From positions 18,447,318 through 18,511,317 of the forward strand of contig NC_087070.1 of assembly GCF_963678635.1 (NCBI RefSeq): a DNA stretch of 64,000 bases. The letters are read 5' to 3'. This DNA comes from Symsagittifera roscoffensis. Lineage: Eukaryota; Xenacoelomorpha; Acoela; Convolutidae. Shown here one piece after another: positions 40,788 through 52,850 of the stretch. The number at the start of each line of letters is the position of its first letter. The first letter of the stretch is position 1. The position numbers and the translations under genes are program-made. The notes beneath the pieces are model-generated. The model saw only the letters and a list, made by a program, of their open reading frames with translations, had not been told where the DNA came from and ran no database searches.

Positions 40788-43458
40788 ATGCCACCCAAAA
40801 AGAATCCCGTGAAGCCAAAAGGCAAGATGACAGCTTATGCATTTTTTGTCAATGCTTGTCGCCTTGAACACCACAACCAGTTCCCCGGCCAAAAAATTAA
40901 ATTATCAGAATTCTCAACAGTATGCGCTAAGCGATGGAAGGTATGAAAAACTCAATTCTGCACCTATTGAATAAGTTAATAACGGATGACAAATGGACTA
41001 TTAAATTAATTTTGTAAATACTCATGATTTCCAGGAAATGACAATGGACCAAAAGAGGCCCTTCGCAGAGATGGCAGATAGAGATAAAATGAGATACGAA
41101 AATGAGTTGAAACTTCTATTCCCCGGAGAAAACACACCCAAAAGACGAAGAAAGAAGAAGGATCCCAATGCACCTAAGAAGAATCTGTAAGCGGAGAATT
41201 GTAGTAGTAAACTGTTTTTTGCTGGTTTAGTTTTTAGAACGTAGTCTTAAGGATAGGTTAGGAGTTTTCTGGCGATTAGCTCAGTGATGTAATTTTAGTT
41301 TCACCAAACGTTCTCGTATGTCTGGCTTTATTTTATATTACCGCGACTTGATTTGGCTGAAACTTGAGCTCGCTGCTACACCAGTGGAAGATATGTACAG
41401 TCATTCATTACGCTGACTTTAAAATCGTTTTTTTTTTTCTAATTTCTAGTCGTTGTTTTTCATCAATATAATGTAATTGTGAGACGATTTGATGGTTTTA
41501 GGTCTCCATTTTTTATATTCTCGAAGCTAAAGAGACCCGAAATTATGAAAGATCATCCGTCGAAAGGCGTCGGAGAAATCAGCAAAGTTCTTTCAGCAGA
41601 GTGGTCGAACATGAGCGAAGAAGATAAGTCTATGTACGTACGGATGTCAGAAGAAGATAAAGTTCGATATCAGAAGGTTAGAACATCAAATGATTTAAAA
41701 ATGTTACTCATCTTAATAGGCAGTCTTGTGGGACAAATTGTGTTGATAAATTATTTTGATGGAAAATTTAAGTTTGTGATTTCGAGTGAGTGAAGACTTC
41801 CGTTTGATCGAAAATATGTATATTTCAACGAAAGTTGTAAAGCTGCTAAAGTTTTTAAGTTTAATGTCTTTTTTATGCAATCTTCTGTGACGTTATTTTG
41901 CACCCTTCAATTTTGGATAATGATCCATTTCGTTTTTGTCTTATGTCTTTCCAGGTATCTTTATCAACTCCTCCGCTATGCTATGTCTAATCTTTTTTGT
42001 TCAGCAACTGGAGCAGTTCAAAGAAACAGGAACAATAACGGCGGAATCTATTTTTCAGCAATTAGAACAGTACAAAGAAACAGGTACTGTAACGGCGGCT
42101 ATCATGGGTGCCCCTGTAGTGGGTGGCGAAGACGACGATGAGGATGATGAAGAGGAAGAAGATGAGTTTGCTTACCCCGGCGGTACGCATGGAGCGTCGG
42201 TTTCGGGCGCAGTTGCCATGACTTCGGGACAGCAACAGGCATTTCAGAGTCAACAAAACATGGTCACCTCATCTGTGCAACAGGGATCCTCCCAGAATAA
42301 CCAACAGTTTTCCAATGGTCAGAGTAAGTATTTACCTTTTCGGATTGTCCGAAATGAGACAAAATCAATAAGGATTTGAGAAGTGCATGGAAGAATTTGT
42401 TGCATTTTATAAGAATAAGTAAGTCTTAATGTTCAAATTTGTTTTGCCCAGTGTAGAACAGACGCATCAAGATTTGAATAATTACCGTCTCATTTTTATG
42501 CGGTGTTTAGATCAAATGTACCAGACAGGGATGATGATTCAGCAACAAAACATGATGGGCGGTCAGCCTCAGTTCAATAATGGGTCGAATTCTGGACAGA
42601 TGCAAATGATGCAGCAAACGTCACAACCTCAGCAGATGCAAGGTAAGATTAACTATAAGCAGTCTGGTCTCGCTTTTTCGAACGCCTCAAGTTACTAATT
42701 TTAGGCTAATTAGCGACTTTTTGATTTAAGGGCAGATGCATCCAAACTTCGGCTCTCCATCCAATCAACAGCAACAATTTATGAACGCTTCTCAGCAACA
42801 ACAACAGAATAGAATGATGCAGCCTCAGCAACACCAAACTGTCGTATCAACGACCGGTAACTCCCTGCAACAAAACAACTCCCAACAGTTTATGATGTCT
42901 ATGTCCAACAACGGACCTTCACGCACCCCACCGTCTCAACAACAGTTTTCATCCCAGCAACCGCAGAGCCAACAGATAATAATGCAACAGAACAACCAAA
43001 TGCACCAGGGATCAGTTGACATGCAACAGCAGCAGATGCATGCAAAACAACTGATGCAACAAGCGGCAGCTTACCAACAGATCAACAATCCCAACACCGT
43101 TTCGGTACAGCCACAACAAATCTCTAGCACCCAAAGCCAGATAATAGACGAAATAAAACCCTCCATTCAAGATATTCAGCAGCAACAAGGAGATGATGTT
43201 TCTTCTTTGCAACACCAGGGATTGGCTAACAACGAATCCGTTCAGGCTAATTCTTCAAGCGACGATCAACACTTTGGAGAGATAAATATGCAAAATCAAT
43301 CTGAGCTAAATGGGGCTCAGAGTGGAAACAACACTCCTCCAACTACCATGAAGAGTATGACTCCACAACAGAACCTACCTGTGAGTTCGGCCATGGAAAT
43401 CAAACAAGAGTCAGTGGCTGTGCAGGACGGAAGTGGTTCGCTTATGGCATCCATGTAG
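40788..43458 (+). CDS. HMGB-like protein with two HMG boxes, acidic stretch and Gln-rich C-terminus
   Basis: Exons 40788-40940, 41035-41186, 41502-41676, 42005-42323, 42511-42642 and 42731-43458 join in phase with GT-AG introns to a 552-residue protein. HMG box A covers about residues 10-78 (KMTAYAFFVNACRLEHHNQF, EFSTVCAKRWK), box B about 94-162 (DPNAPKKNLSPFFIFSKLKR, EISKVLSAEWSNMSEEDKSM), both highly like HMGB1/2 and Drosophila Dsp1, nuclear proteins that bend DNA. Next come KETGT-type linker repeats, an acidic run (GEDDDEDDEEEEDE) shorter than the usual HMGB tail, and then about 340 Gln/Met/Asn-rich residues. Dsp1 has its Gln-rich part at the N-terminus instead. The ATG follows an acceptor site and begins MPPKKNP. 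Exon 4 holds a duplicated segment with two acceptors. Confidence 0.9.
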
Positions 43459-44770
43459 ACAAATGTGTAGAGCACCCTGAAACTCAACCTAACTAAACTG
43501 ATCGTGTCGAATATTGATTAATATGATTAATACACGCTGTAGCGAACACTACCATTTACCAATTGTTGCAAAACCCGCAAACCATAATCGTTGACGCGTT
43601 TATTTGCTCTCTATTATTCAACTTTTTGTATCGTTTTTGCTTTTTCTCTATGTCCTAATTTTTGTGGATTGAAGATTCTATATTTTTATTATTGTTTGTC
43701 ATACGTTTTGTTTTCAAAGAATATAAAATATTATTATGCTGTTGATACATTTGAATTTTCTGACAGAAGACTAGAAATAGTGATATCAATGTCCATCTAT
43801 CTCGTGCAATTCTATGAGCTCTTAAACTCAATTTCATCTCATCAGCCAGAATTAAGTTAATTGTTTAAGAGCTCTTGAGCCGCTCAATTCAGCTGTCTTC
43901 TTTAATTATCCAACCAGCAACATTGAACATGTGAGGTAGACTAAGTTTGCCGGTTATTCTTATATTTATTGAACGAATTGTTAATTATTAAATTTGCATA
44001 CCTTATTCGTAAGAGATGAAACGAAGTGGATGAATTTCGGAAGTTAAGTTTGACAAGTTTCTTCACCGAATTCGAACAAAAGAAAGTTGACTAAGCAATT
44101 AGTGAGAATCAACTGCAGAACCAGCCAGCTATTCAGTAAGATTCTTTGTTGCCGTTGGCTTTCTTGCTGTTTTTTTAAAATTGCTTGATGAACCTAATTT
44201 TGGCTACTGATATTTGTCGCGGTTGAGATGGGGCCTCCGCGTTTATTTGAAGCTTATGCAATGTATTGAAATATTTCTTACGAGGGAAATTAACTAATGA
44301 GGTTTTTCGGTGGGTTATTAATGACGTATTTTCATTTAAGTGTAATATGCAGCATATCGCTATTGTGATAGGATGTTTTTGAGAGTAATGAACGTAGTGA
44401 GTACTCTTATATAGGTTTCAGTGATTTTTAAGGAAAAAATTTCACGCTCAATGTTAGTTTTTCGCTGTTTGACTTATGGTTTCAGGTACACAAACAGTTC
44501 CTGCAAACTTGACAACTTGCCTCTTCCATTCTTAAGCAAAATTGTTTAATTTGTATTCTAGCATATCAGGGACGCATTACTCTGTTGACAAAAACCAATA
44601 TTTACACTAATTAGCTTGCGAGCGTAGAGTATTAGTACGAGCTTTTTTCTAACGTAACTCGGGGGAAAAAAGATCATCTGGTGGCTTTTCTGCTATAATC
44701 AAAATCTTAAGCACTGAAAATTTCATAGCGTCTTTTCTGTTTTTTTTGTGGGCAGTTTTTCTGAAATGTT
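43459..44770. other. 3' flank of the HMGB-like gene
   Basis: AT-rich sequence without coding domains. It should contain the 3' UTR. No canonical AATAAA was seen in the first few hundred bases; AATATAAAATA near 43718 and ATTAAA near 43987 are the nearest poly(A)-like signals. Confidence 0.4.
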
Positions 44771-44772
44771 TA

Positions 44773-44905
44773 GCGTTCGTGGCTTAGTTGTAAATGAGAG
44801 AACGGGAGCCGCTAAATCTGTTGGTCGCAGGATCGAAACCGAGGCGTAGCTGCATTTTTGTCGTTTTCTCGCTAGAGCTTTGGCTCTATAAATCTAGGGA
44901 AGTTT
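44773..44905 (+). repeat. tRNA-derived SINE-like sequence
   Basis: Internal pol III promoter boxes are visible: TGGCTTAGTTGTAAATGAG (box A, 44780) and GGTCGCAGGATCGAAACC (T-arm and box B, 44823-44840), 50 bp apart. The acceptor arms do not pair, so it is not a tRNA gene. A hairpin AGAGC-TTTG-GCTCT follows near 44875. Confidence 0.5.
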
Positions 44906-46075
44906 CAGATGTCAACATTTTTAACAAAAAAAAATCCAAAATTTTAAAAAAGATTATTTTTTTGCTTAATAACAGTAACCGGAACTTGATGACCTCTTTA
45001 GTTCGTTTTATTTACTTTCCATTGGAATTTTAGCATAGGTGCAGCTTTACCAAAATTATAGCACCAATTTTTTTCTGATTTTGTGTAGAAATTGAGTTTC
45101 ATGCTGATTGAGTTTCATCTGATGTATTTTTTTAATCTTCATTAAAAAATGAGACAATTTTCTTCTCATGAAAATTTTTTTGTCCTGTTTCAGTTCCACT
45201 AAATCTAATTCATTTAAAAAAATGTTGCCTTCGAAAATCAATTTTTTTTAATCAAAAACTGCATCGAAATGTAAAGTTCTCTGAGTCCTCAAAATTGCAC
45301 ACTCAAGTTTAAAAAGGAAAAATTATTATTTTTTGCGAAAAGTTGGATATGTAGTTAAATTAAAAAATTAACTCACTAAAAACATCTCGTTGTTTTTTAA
45401 GGTTTTCTCAAAAAAATAAATTAGTTTTGAACAAATTTTTTAAACAAAAATTAAGCGAAAATTACGCAGCCCACTCAAAAAGCAAGCAGATTCTCCTGGA
45501 CTGTTTCAGACAAAACGTTTCAAGCAGCACAAAAATTGAAGTTAACTTTTCTGGAAAATTTTGACGTAATTAGATGTCATCAATTCCAATTTCAAGATTT
45601 TTCCGATAGGAGCTAATCTAAATAATTTTTATGCAAAAGCAGAAGGTATACAATTGATTGTTTATCTTTGAGAAGGGGCTAGAAGAGCTCATAAAATGCC
45701 TGTTTTTTAATGTGGTATACATTGTTAAAACTACTATCAAAAAAATGAAATATTCTTTGTCTCACTTCACGTTTTTTTTTGTTTTTGAAGGTTTACAATA
45801 ACTCTTACAACGCAATGACCTACGGTGCATATAGTATCATTCACAAAATTTTTTTGTATTAAGCTAGAGATATGAAAAAAAATTAATTTCGGTTATTTTT
45901 TAGAGTATCCGATGTCTAGACATTTCCAATACATGGCAGATGCCCTAATTTTATTTAAGGTCGGTAATCTTGCGTCCATAAAAACGTCTTTTCGATTATA
46001 TTTGAATAATTTTTTTAAATTTATTTTCAACCCTAAACTCTAACGAGCGCAATGCTTTATATTTAAGCGTGTGTT
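44906..46075. other. AT-rich intergenic DNA
   Basis: Homopolymer-rich; no gene, RNA or supported repeat seen. Confidence 0.4.
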
Positions 46076-46079
46076 CGAA

Positions 46080-46590
46080 GACAACGCAAGGATTTTCTGA
46101 ATGTACAAAAAAAACAAGACTCCTAGTATCAGGACGAGGTCCTTGCTGACTGCTCTTCAATTTTATTGAAAAAAAAACTTTTGAAAATATCGAAAAAAAA
46201 TTATAAAAAATTTCAAAATAAAAATATATATTTTTTTCAGATTGTTTCTGTAAGAAATTTTCTCTCATTTCCTCCTGCCAAGTTTAAAGTGACGTTTTTA
46301 GCGTTTAGAAACATAATAATTACAACAAGTATGTTGCCTCAATTCAATTTGGAACAATTTACGAGCGGGTTAAATGATTTTGATCGTTAAAAGCACAAAA
46401 TGTCTGGCGCGTTAATTTTCTCAAACTAGACTAAATTTGCTTTTTCACACTCCATTAAATTTGCAAAAACTAAATACAGGTAAAATATAGTTAAGAGTTT
46501 GAGCGCAGTACGTTCAGATGATCTAAAATTGTTGGTTCAAAATGGCTTGTTAAAAAGCCCAAATTGGTCTGGAGAAAAAAAAAGCGCCCG
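46080..46590 (+). repeat. Diverged dispersed repeat, copy 1
   Basis: Shares ordered blocks with 51490-51995: ACAAGACTCCTAGTATCAGG, AATTTGGAACAATTTACGAG, GGCGCGTTAATTTTCTCAAA and TTGGTCTGGAGAAAAAAA. It includes a small hairpin (GGAC-GAG-GTCC) whose partner in copy 2 shows paired changes. Coding potential is not seen. Confidence 0.6.
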
Positions 46591-47122
46591 CTTTGTAAGT
46601 CAGAAAATTATGTTTGTATGCCTTCATGTCTGAGAGTTGATTTAAATTTAAATAGTCAATTTGAAAGAAAACAAAATGAAAAATGAATAAACAGCTGTCA
46701 CCTACACTGATTTCGCTCTAAAAGGTTAACACGACATGTATTGTCACCTGATTTTTAGACATGGACTCCGAAACAAAAAAATCGGCAAGCTTCAAATTCT
46801 GGAATCAATATTCGCTTATGGTTGATTTTATTTCTTAATTTGCGTTTTGAGTTTGCCTTTTTAATCCTAATGTTTCATTTTCAAAAATTGCATATCCAAT
46901 TTAGAAAAGGTGTGGTTGCTGGTAAATCAATTGTAACTTTGCTATGTTTGAAAACAGTATCTCGAAATATTTATAGATTTTTTTCTGAGCGTTTAAATTT
47001 TGCTGGAAGAGGGGTATGAATTTAGGCTCATTCTATTTTATTTACTCAAATGATTAACAAAGATGTTTTAAAGAAATTGTATGAAGTTTTATATGCTCCA
47101 ATGATTGGCAAATTGTTTTCCG

Positions 47123-47217
47123 AACTGGAACTATTGCAGCTTTTTTTGCTACGATTATTCTTCTTTTTATAAAAAAGAAGAATAATCGTAACAAAAAAGC
47201 TGCACCAGTTCCAGTTA
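47123..47217. repeat. Long near-perfect palindrome
   Basis: Arms 47123-47169 and 47171-47217 (AACTGGAACTATTGCAGC ... GCTGCACCAGTTCCAGTT) meet at a TTTTTATAAAAA centre with only a few mismatches. The palindrome could extrude as a cruciform or be transcribed into a 45-bp hairpin. Confidence 0.8.
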
Positions 47218-48174
47218 AGAACTTAATAGTTAAACTAATATTAGTAATTTTTGCCATTTTTGGGTATACTCAAAATTGCTAAAACTGTTAATATGAGTTT
47301 AATATTTAGGTTCTCGGGTTTTATTAGTTTTTCTCCGCCTTGAATTAATACTGAATTTGATACTTTGTGAAATGATTATGTCCTGTAGATTGAGCAAGTC
47401 ACCACCACAATGTATCACAATCTCAGTAAATTGAAGTTACAGAGTTAAAAATTGTCCGGCTAGGAAGTCGGTACCTGCTATGACGATAACCGTTTTCGAT
47501 GGAACTTTAAGACGACGCTGCATACAAGGCTCCAATTGTATTTTTGAGAACTATTAATCGCCTAAGCTCCATCTGTTAATTTTAAATGCCTTTTTTAACG
47601 CTCAGTTTTCAAAATTTTATGTCTTCTCAATGTCTTGTCGTCTTGTTTAAACAGCACCATTAATTTGTCTAGTTGAAATTGACTTTATCGTTTCATCTAT
47701 AAACAAAATCGTCGCAAATATTGTCTACAAATCGTAACTTATACATTATTTTGATCTACACGAGGTTTTTTTTTGCAGAAAACAGCACAGTTTTTTCTCT
47801 AAAACTTTATAGTCATTTATCTAAGAACCTTTTAAACCTTAATGACATTTGTTTTTTAGAAATATTGGTTCTTAGACCAGTTTTCTAAGGAAATTCATCA
47901 AAGAAAAACTTTAGAGAATGGAACTTTTTAATCCGGCTTTTGTAGAAAATGATGAAATAATTGTGCTTGCAGTGTTTGTTTTTTTCAAGACAAAATTTGA
48001 CTTTTCAACTAGCAATATTTCGCGTAATTTTTGATCCGAAAGGCATTGTTGTTGTGAGATGATCTAAAATATTTGTTTTTGCTGATCTCAATTTTTGAAT
48101 GATCTTTTTTATGATGTTTTTTGTTGAGTTATGGGGATACAAAAAATGCCAATATTGCTAATTTGGGATAATTA

Positions 48175-48430
48175 ACATGCAATATAATTCGAGCTTCTAA
48201 CGCGTTAGCGGAGTGTCACTCTACTCGGTATATTTAAAGCTTTGCTATATACTAAATTTATCACTTTATACTTAACATAGCATATAGGGGATGGTTCTTA
48301 CAACATGCAATGTAATTCGAGCTTCTAACGCGTTAGTGGAGTGTCACTCTACTCGGTCTATTTAAAGCTTTGCTATATACTAAATTTATCACTTTATACT
48401 TAACATAGCATATAGGGGATGGTTCTTACA
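48175..48430 (+). repeat. 128-bp tandem duplication
   Basis: Two nearly identical units, each starting ACATGCAAT(A/G)TAATTCGAG at 48175 and 48303 and ending GGATGGTTCTTACAA. Only a few substitutions separate them, so the duplication is recent. Confidence 0.9.
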
Positions 48431-51400
48431 AAATCTCTTTTTGATTTTGAGTAACATTTGTTTTATATAAAATTAGAAATTTAGACTAAAAAAATTGATT
48501 TTATTAAAAAAAAGACCAGTTTCAGTTGGCCAAAAAAGTTCTTTTGAAAATATTTTAAACTTTTTAAAGAAAAAAATTCAAAAAAACAAATAGAAGAATT
48601 TTTCTACTTCCTTTTTGGAGTCCGTTGGAGTCGTTGATGCCTAATTCACTACGTTCTTACGCGTTTCCATAGTTTTATCATCGCACGCCGGAAAAAAATT
48701 TAATCTCCAGTTTTTTTTCAGCTCTTTTCATCACACCACGCAGAAAAAAAACGACAATATTTTAAAAAAAATTTTTGTACTTTTTTAAGTCTATGGTCGG
48801 AACATTCTGTGCTTCTTGCTCAGTAACCGGCTATTTCTTGTTTTTATTGCGTATGGTTCAATGCGGTTTTAAGTGCACAGAAAAACAGGGATAGCTGGTT
48901 ACTGGGAAGTAGTACAGCGTGTTCCGACCACAGTCCTAAAAAGTACAAAAATGTTTTCTCAAAGTTGTGTCGTTTTTTTCTGCGTGTTGTAATAAGAAAA
49001 TCTGAACGAAATAATAGAACTTAGGCATTTTTGAGAATCATAGTAAAATTGGTCAATTGGGAAGCAATTTAAAAAAAGATGACTAGAAAAATGAAAAAGA
49101 AATTTTGAATAGTTTTTGATTGCCAAAATTGCGCTACAAAACTCCAAAAACTACCTTTACTTCGGTGAAACTAGGTTTTCCCCGCTTAAACTGAGCTTAA
49201 ATAAGCTATTGCGTTTACTAATTACCTTAAATTTGCTCACAATTAGACCAAAAATCAAAAGTTCTAAACCGGTTTTTCTCGACGCTGTGAAAATTGTTTT
49301 GAAATTTCTAAGTGTCCTTCGACTCACGACTGAAAAATTTTTAATATGATATATCACCCAAATTGTCCGATAATTATTTGTGGTAGCTGATTTTGCGTGG
49401 AAAAAAAAACTAAAACACAATTAAATTCAATGTTACTACGCATTTTCAATGGTCGGAACAATAATCAGATCTCATGAACCACATCGTTTTGGTAGATAAC
49501 ATTTTTTGCAATGAAGTCAAAAGGTATGCAAAAAGATATCTACCAAAAAATGTAATGCATGCTCCATCTTCTGTAGATGTCTTAATTTTTGTTTATCTTT
49601 ATCGCTCGAGCCTTATGTTCTGATGAACGTAGCCTCTTTTTTTTTCGAGGCTGAGAAAAAAGTTGCTTTCAGTGTTACTGAAAACGTAATTAGGATGTGC
49701 ATGTGATTATTAAGTGTACTCCAATCAGTTTCATTGAATGTGAAATTTTTCGGATCCTTGATTTCCTTAGTTGGACAAAAAGGGGGTGCTAGGTAAATAA
49801 GACGACAGGCCATTGAGGCGACAAGACGTTAGGACGACAAATAAGTGGAATTGATGTAAAATGAGCAGTTCGAGTTTAAGTGGTTCAAACTTCTCAGAGT
49901 TACAAATGGAGAATTGAGTGTAACGTCATCCTAAGGTCCCACCAAAAGCAGTTGTCGTCTTAACAGCTGTGTCATATTGACCGGACAACCGAAAACGGAG
50001 TTTTAGGTAATTTATGAAGTGTGGCACTCTTTTCACGCCTGAAATGCACAAACCTGCAGTTGAATTGTGAATGTGCACTTATAAATTCTTGAGCTTCTTT
50101 CCAAAGTAATTGAAACACAAAAGTTAAAATACAATTGGGGTTTAACCAATTTTGCACCCTGGGCAAGAAATCAGCACAGGTTTCCCTGCAAACACCCTTA
50201 AGTGCTGTTATTAAAATTATACTTTAACAAAAAAATATCATGAAATATAAAGGCAAGATCTAGAGGTTTGAACAATTTATAATCCATTATAACAACTGCA
50301 TTGTTCAAGAAATTAAAAGGTATCATAATCAATTATAAGCAAATACAATTGTCGTTGAAAATATCCTAAAATCGATTATAATCTCCTAATTTGACAATAT
50401 GTTATCAGAACGCGAACAAATTTGTTAGTGGATTATAATTTTGCTGACAACCTCTAAATGCGAGACTCCATGTTACCTTTTGGTTCATCTGAGCGGAAAA
50501 TTTTACCAAAAAATAAAAGATCCCTTCATATTAGTCGAAAGTTTCCCACGGTAAGTGGAAAAAACTAAGCTGAAACTAATCATCAGTATAAAACAATTTG
50601 CTGATGTTTTGGTGGTAAAAATCAAAAAAAAAAATTGTATCTTGAACAATTGGATAACAAACGAAGAAAAAATTTATAACTGAATTGATGTTAAAACTGC
50701 TGAAACTGTTTTCTACAGTTTATATTGTTCATTGTCTATACTAAGGCCTGGTATATAAGCAATCTAAATGCAAAAAAATAAAAGGTGATAATAATAATCG
50801 CTCATAATACAAAGAAAGTTTAAAGCAATATTGAAGAAACAATAGATTAGAATAATAAATTATAACCCATTAGAAACGAAATAAAGTGAATTACTTAACT
50901 AAAAAGGTTAAAATTTTCATCCATTTTTGATAAATCATAATCAATTATTTCGAACTTTGTAGGAGCAGACCGTAAATTTGTCTAAAATTGATTATCAAAA
51001 ATTTTTACTGAGCGCGGGATGTTAAAAATTTTGATGAAAAAAAAACAATTTTATCACGTCTCGAAGCGGGAAGGTAAATGTTTTGATGAAAAAAAAAACA
51101 ATTTATTTATGTCTCGAAAAGTCTCGCTTAGCCAGAATTTTTACCTTTTTGTTTTTTTTTTTCAACTGAAACTTCAACTAATTGTTTTTGTGCAATCTAT
51201 TTATCTGGTTATTGATTACATGATATCAAAATTATGGTGCGGTTTGATAAACCCACAGGAAACCGCCGCATTATGTTTCGATGAAAGCAAAATAGAAAGT
51301 TGTTGAAATATAAATTAAATCTAACAGACACATTGCACAATAATATCGTGAAAGTTGAAAAAACTATAATTTAGAAAACTAAAGAAAACATTAGTTGTCT

Positions 51401-51485
51401 ATGCAATGCCACCTATGGCATGTATTTAGTAAAAACTATGATGGCAAATTTTTATTCTCCTAACCACTGGAGAATAAACAATTAG
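48431..51485. other. AT-rich intergenic DNA
   Basis: No gene recognised. Short open frames here have no domain, homologue-like motif or codon structure that can be defended. Confidence 0.4.
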
Positions 51486-51489
51486 ACTC

Positions 51490-51995
51490 TCACAAATCTC
51501 AAAACAAGACTGCTCGTATCAGGGCGAAGCCCTGATTGTTCCGACTGCCTTTTGAGGTCTATAGAGCAGTAATAACATCAAAAAATTAAACTTAAGAAAA
51601 AAGAAATTAAAATGAAAAAAAAATTGTAAAAAACTTTGAGATTTTTTGTGAAAATCATCTCTCCACACGACGTATAAAGTTCAAAAGAATAGATTTTGCT
51701 CAATGTAACAAATCAATTATGGCAAATTAGCTTCTTTCAACCAATTTGGAACGATTTCTAAGACGGTGTAAATTTCCGCTTAAGCGTTTATAGCGCGAAA
51801 TATATCGCGCGTTAATTGTCCCAAATTGGCCAAAATGCTAATGTTTAAACCCCCACAACTTTACAAAAAATGATCATAGGTGAAATATCTTTTAAAATTT
51901 AAGCTTAAGACAGCAATACCTTTTTAAGGATATAAAAATAATCCGTCAAAAATTGCTAGTTAAAAAGTCGAAATTTGTCTGAAGAAAAAAAAATG
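51490..51995 (+). repeat. Diverged dispersed repeat, copy 2
   Basis: Parallel to 46080-46590: ACAAGACTGCTCGTATCAGG, AATTTGGAACGATTTCTAAG, CGCGCGTTAATTGTCCCAAA and TTTGTCTGAAGAAAAAAA. The hairpin is TCAGGGC-GAA-GCCCTGA. Same orientation as copy 1. Confidence 0.6.
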
Positions 51996-52408
51996 GAAAG
52001 GAAACATTCTTGGTCTATTGTTATAAGTTTGTAGAGTAAGTTGCGTAACAATCGGGCAAAGCAAATGAACCCAAAACAATACTGGTTTGGGGTTATACAG
52101 GGTAGAAGGTAATTATGATTCAATTTCTATTACACGAAACATTTTGGGTTTACAAAAAAAACATGTATAGGCTCTGTTCCAGTTTCCCACCCACCTCGTA
52201 AAGTTACAAAACAAAACTCTTCAAAAATTGTTTACACGGCATATAGCATGTTAGAAATTTTGTAGCAATTTGTTCACCTGTTCATGCTGCCACATTTTAA
52301 TGCAGTTTTCAACATGAAAAGTCATTTTAATTAGACTTTTACATGGTGAATTTCAGAAAAAAAAATCAAAGGGTTGGAAACTGGAAATGAGCCCATTTCT
52401 GTGTGGAT

Positions 52409-52842
52409 CAGGGGCGGATCCAGGATTTTCTCGTAGGGCGGTTTTTCAAAAAAAAAATCGAAAGTTTTGTCGACCTTTTTTCTAGGTTGACCAAATTGAT
52501 TTTCTGAGGTCTCCCAAATCACTATAAAGATCCGTTTTTGTCCAAAGTTTATGCGCCGCAGGCAAATTTTGAAAAAACAGGCCAAAAAGGCGTTTTTAGT
52601 CACTTTTTGGAAAATTCTGATTTCAAAAAATGCGTTTTTTTGGCGCTCGCTTCCCCCTCAAATTTAGTATACTTTGGCGCCAAAGCGGCCTCTGGAAAAT
52701 GTTAAGGGTCCGGCGCCAAAAAAAGATATCTCAATATAGTACAAAGGGGGGACCCTTTGGGTCGGCAGGGGGTTGAATTCCTCAGGGGGGGGGGGGGGGG
52801 GGGGGGGGGCGTTCGCCTCCCTCTCCCTTAAATCCGCTGGTT
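52409..52842. mobile_element. hAT-like MITE containing a 25-G run
   Basis: Left end CAGGGGCGGATCCAG is a typical hAT terminus (CAGNGGCGG). The right end, read in reverse, begins AACCAGCGGATTTAAGGG, an imperfect match. Flanking 8-mers GTGTGGAT (52401-52408) and GTTTGGAT (52843-52850) differ at one base and may be the target duplication. No transposase is present, so it is non-autonomous. A run of 25 G at 52785-52809 may be unreliable sequence. Confidence 0.5.
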
Positions 52843-52850
52843 GTTTGGAT

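Noticed and set aside
40617-40946. Upstream start for the HMGB-like protein at 40617
   Set aside because: Residues before MPPKKNP are not HMGB-like and an acceptor site (TTTATTTCAG) lies between, so the ATG at 40788 is preferred.
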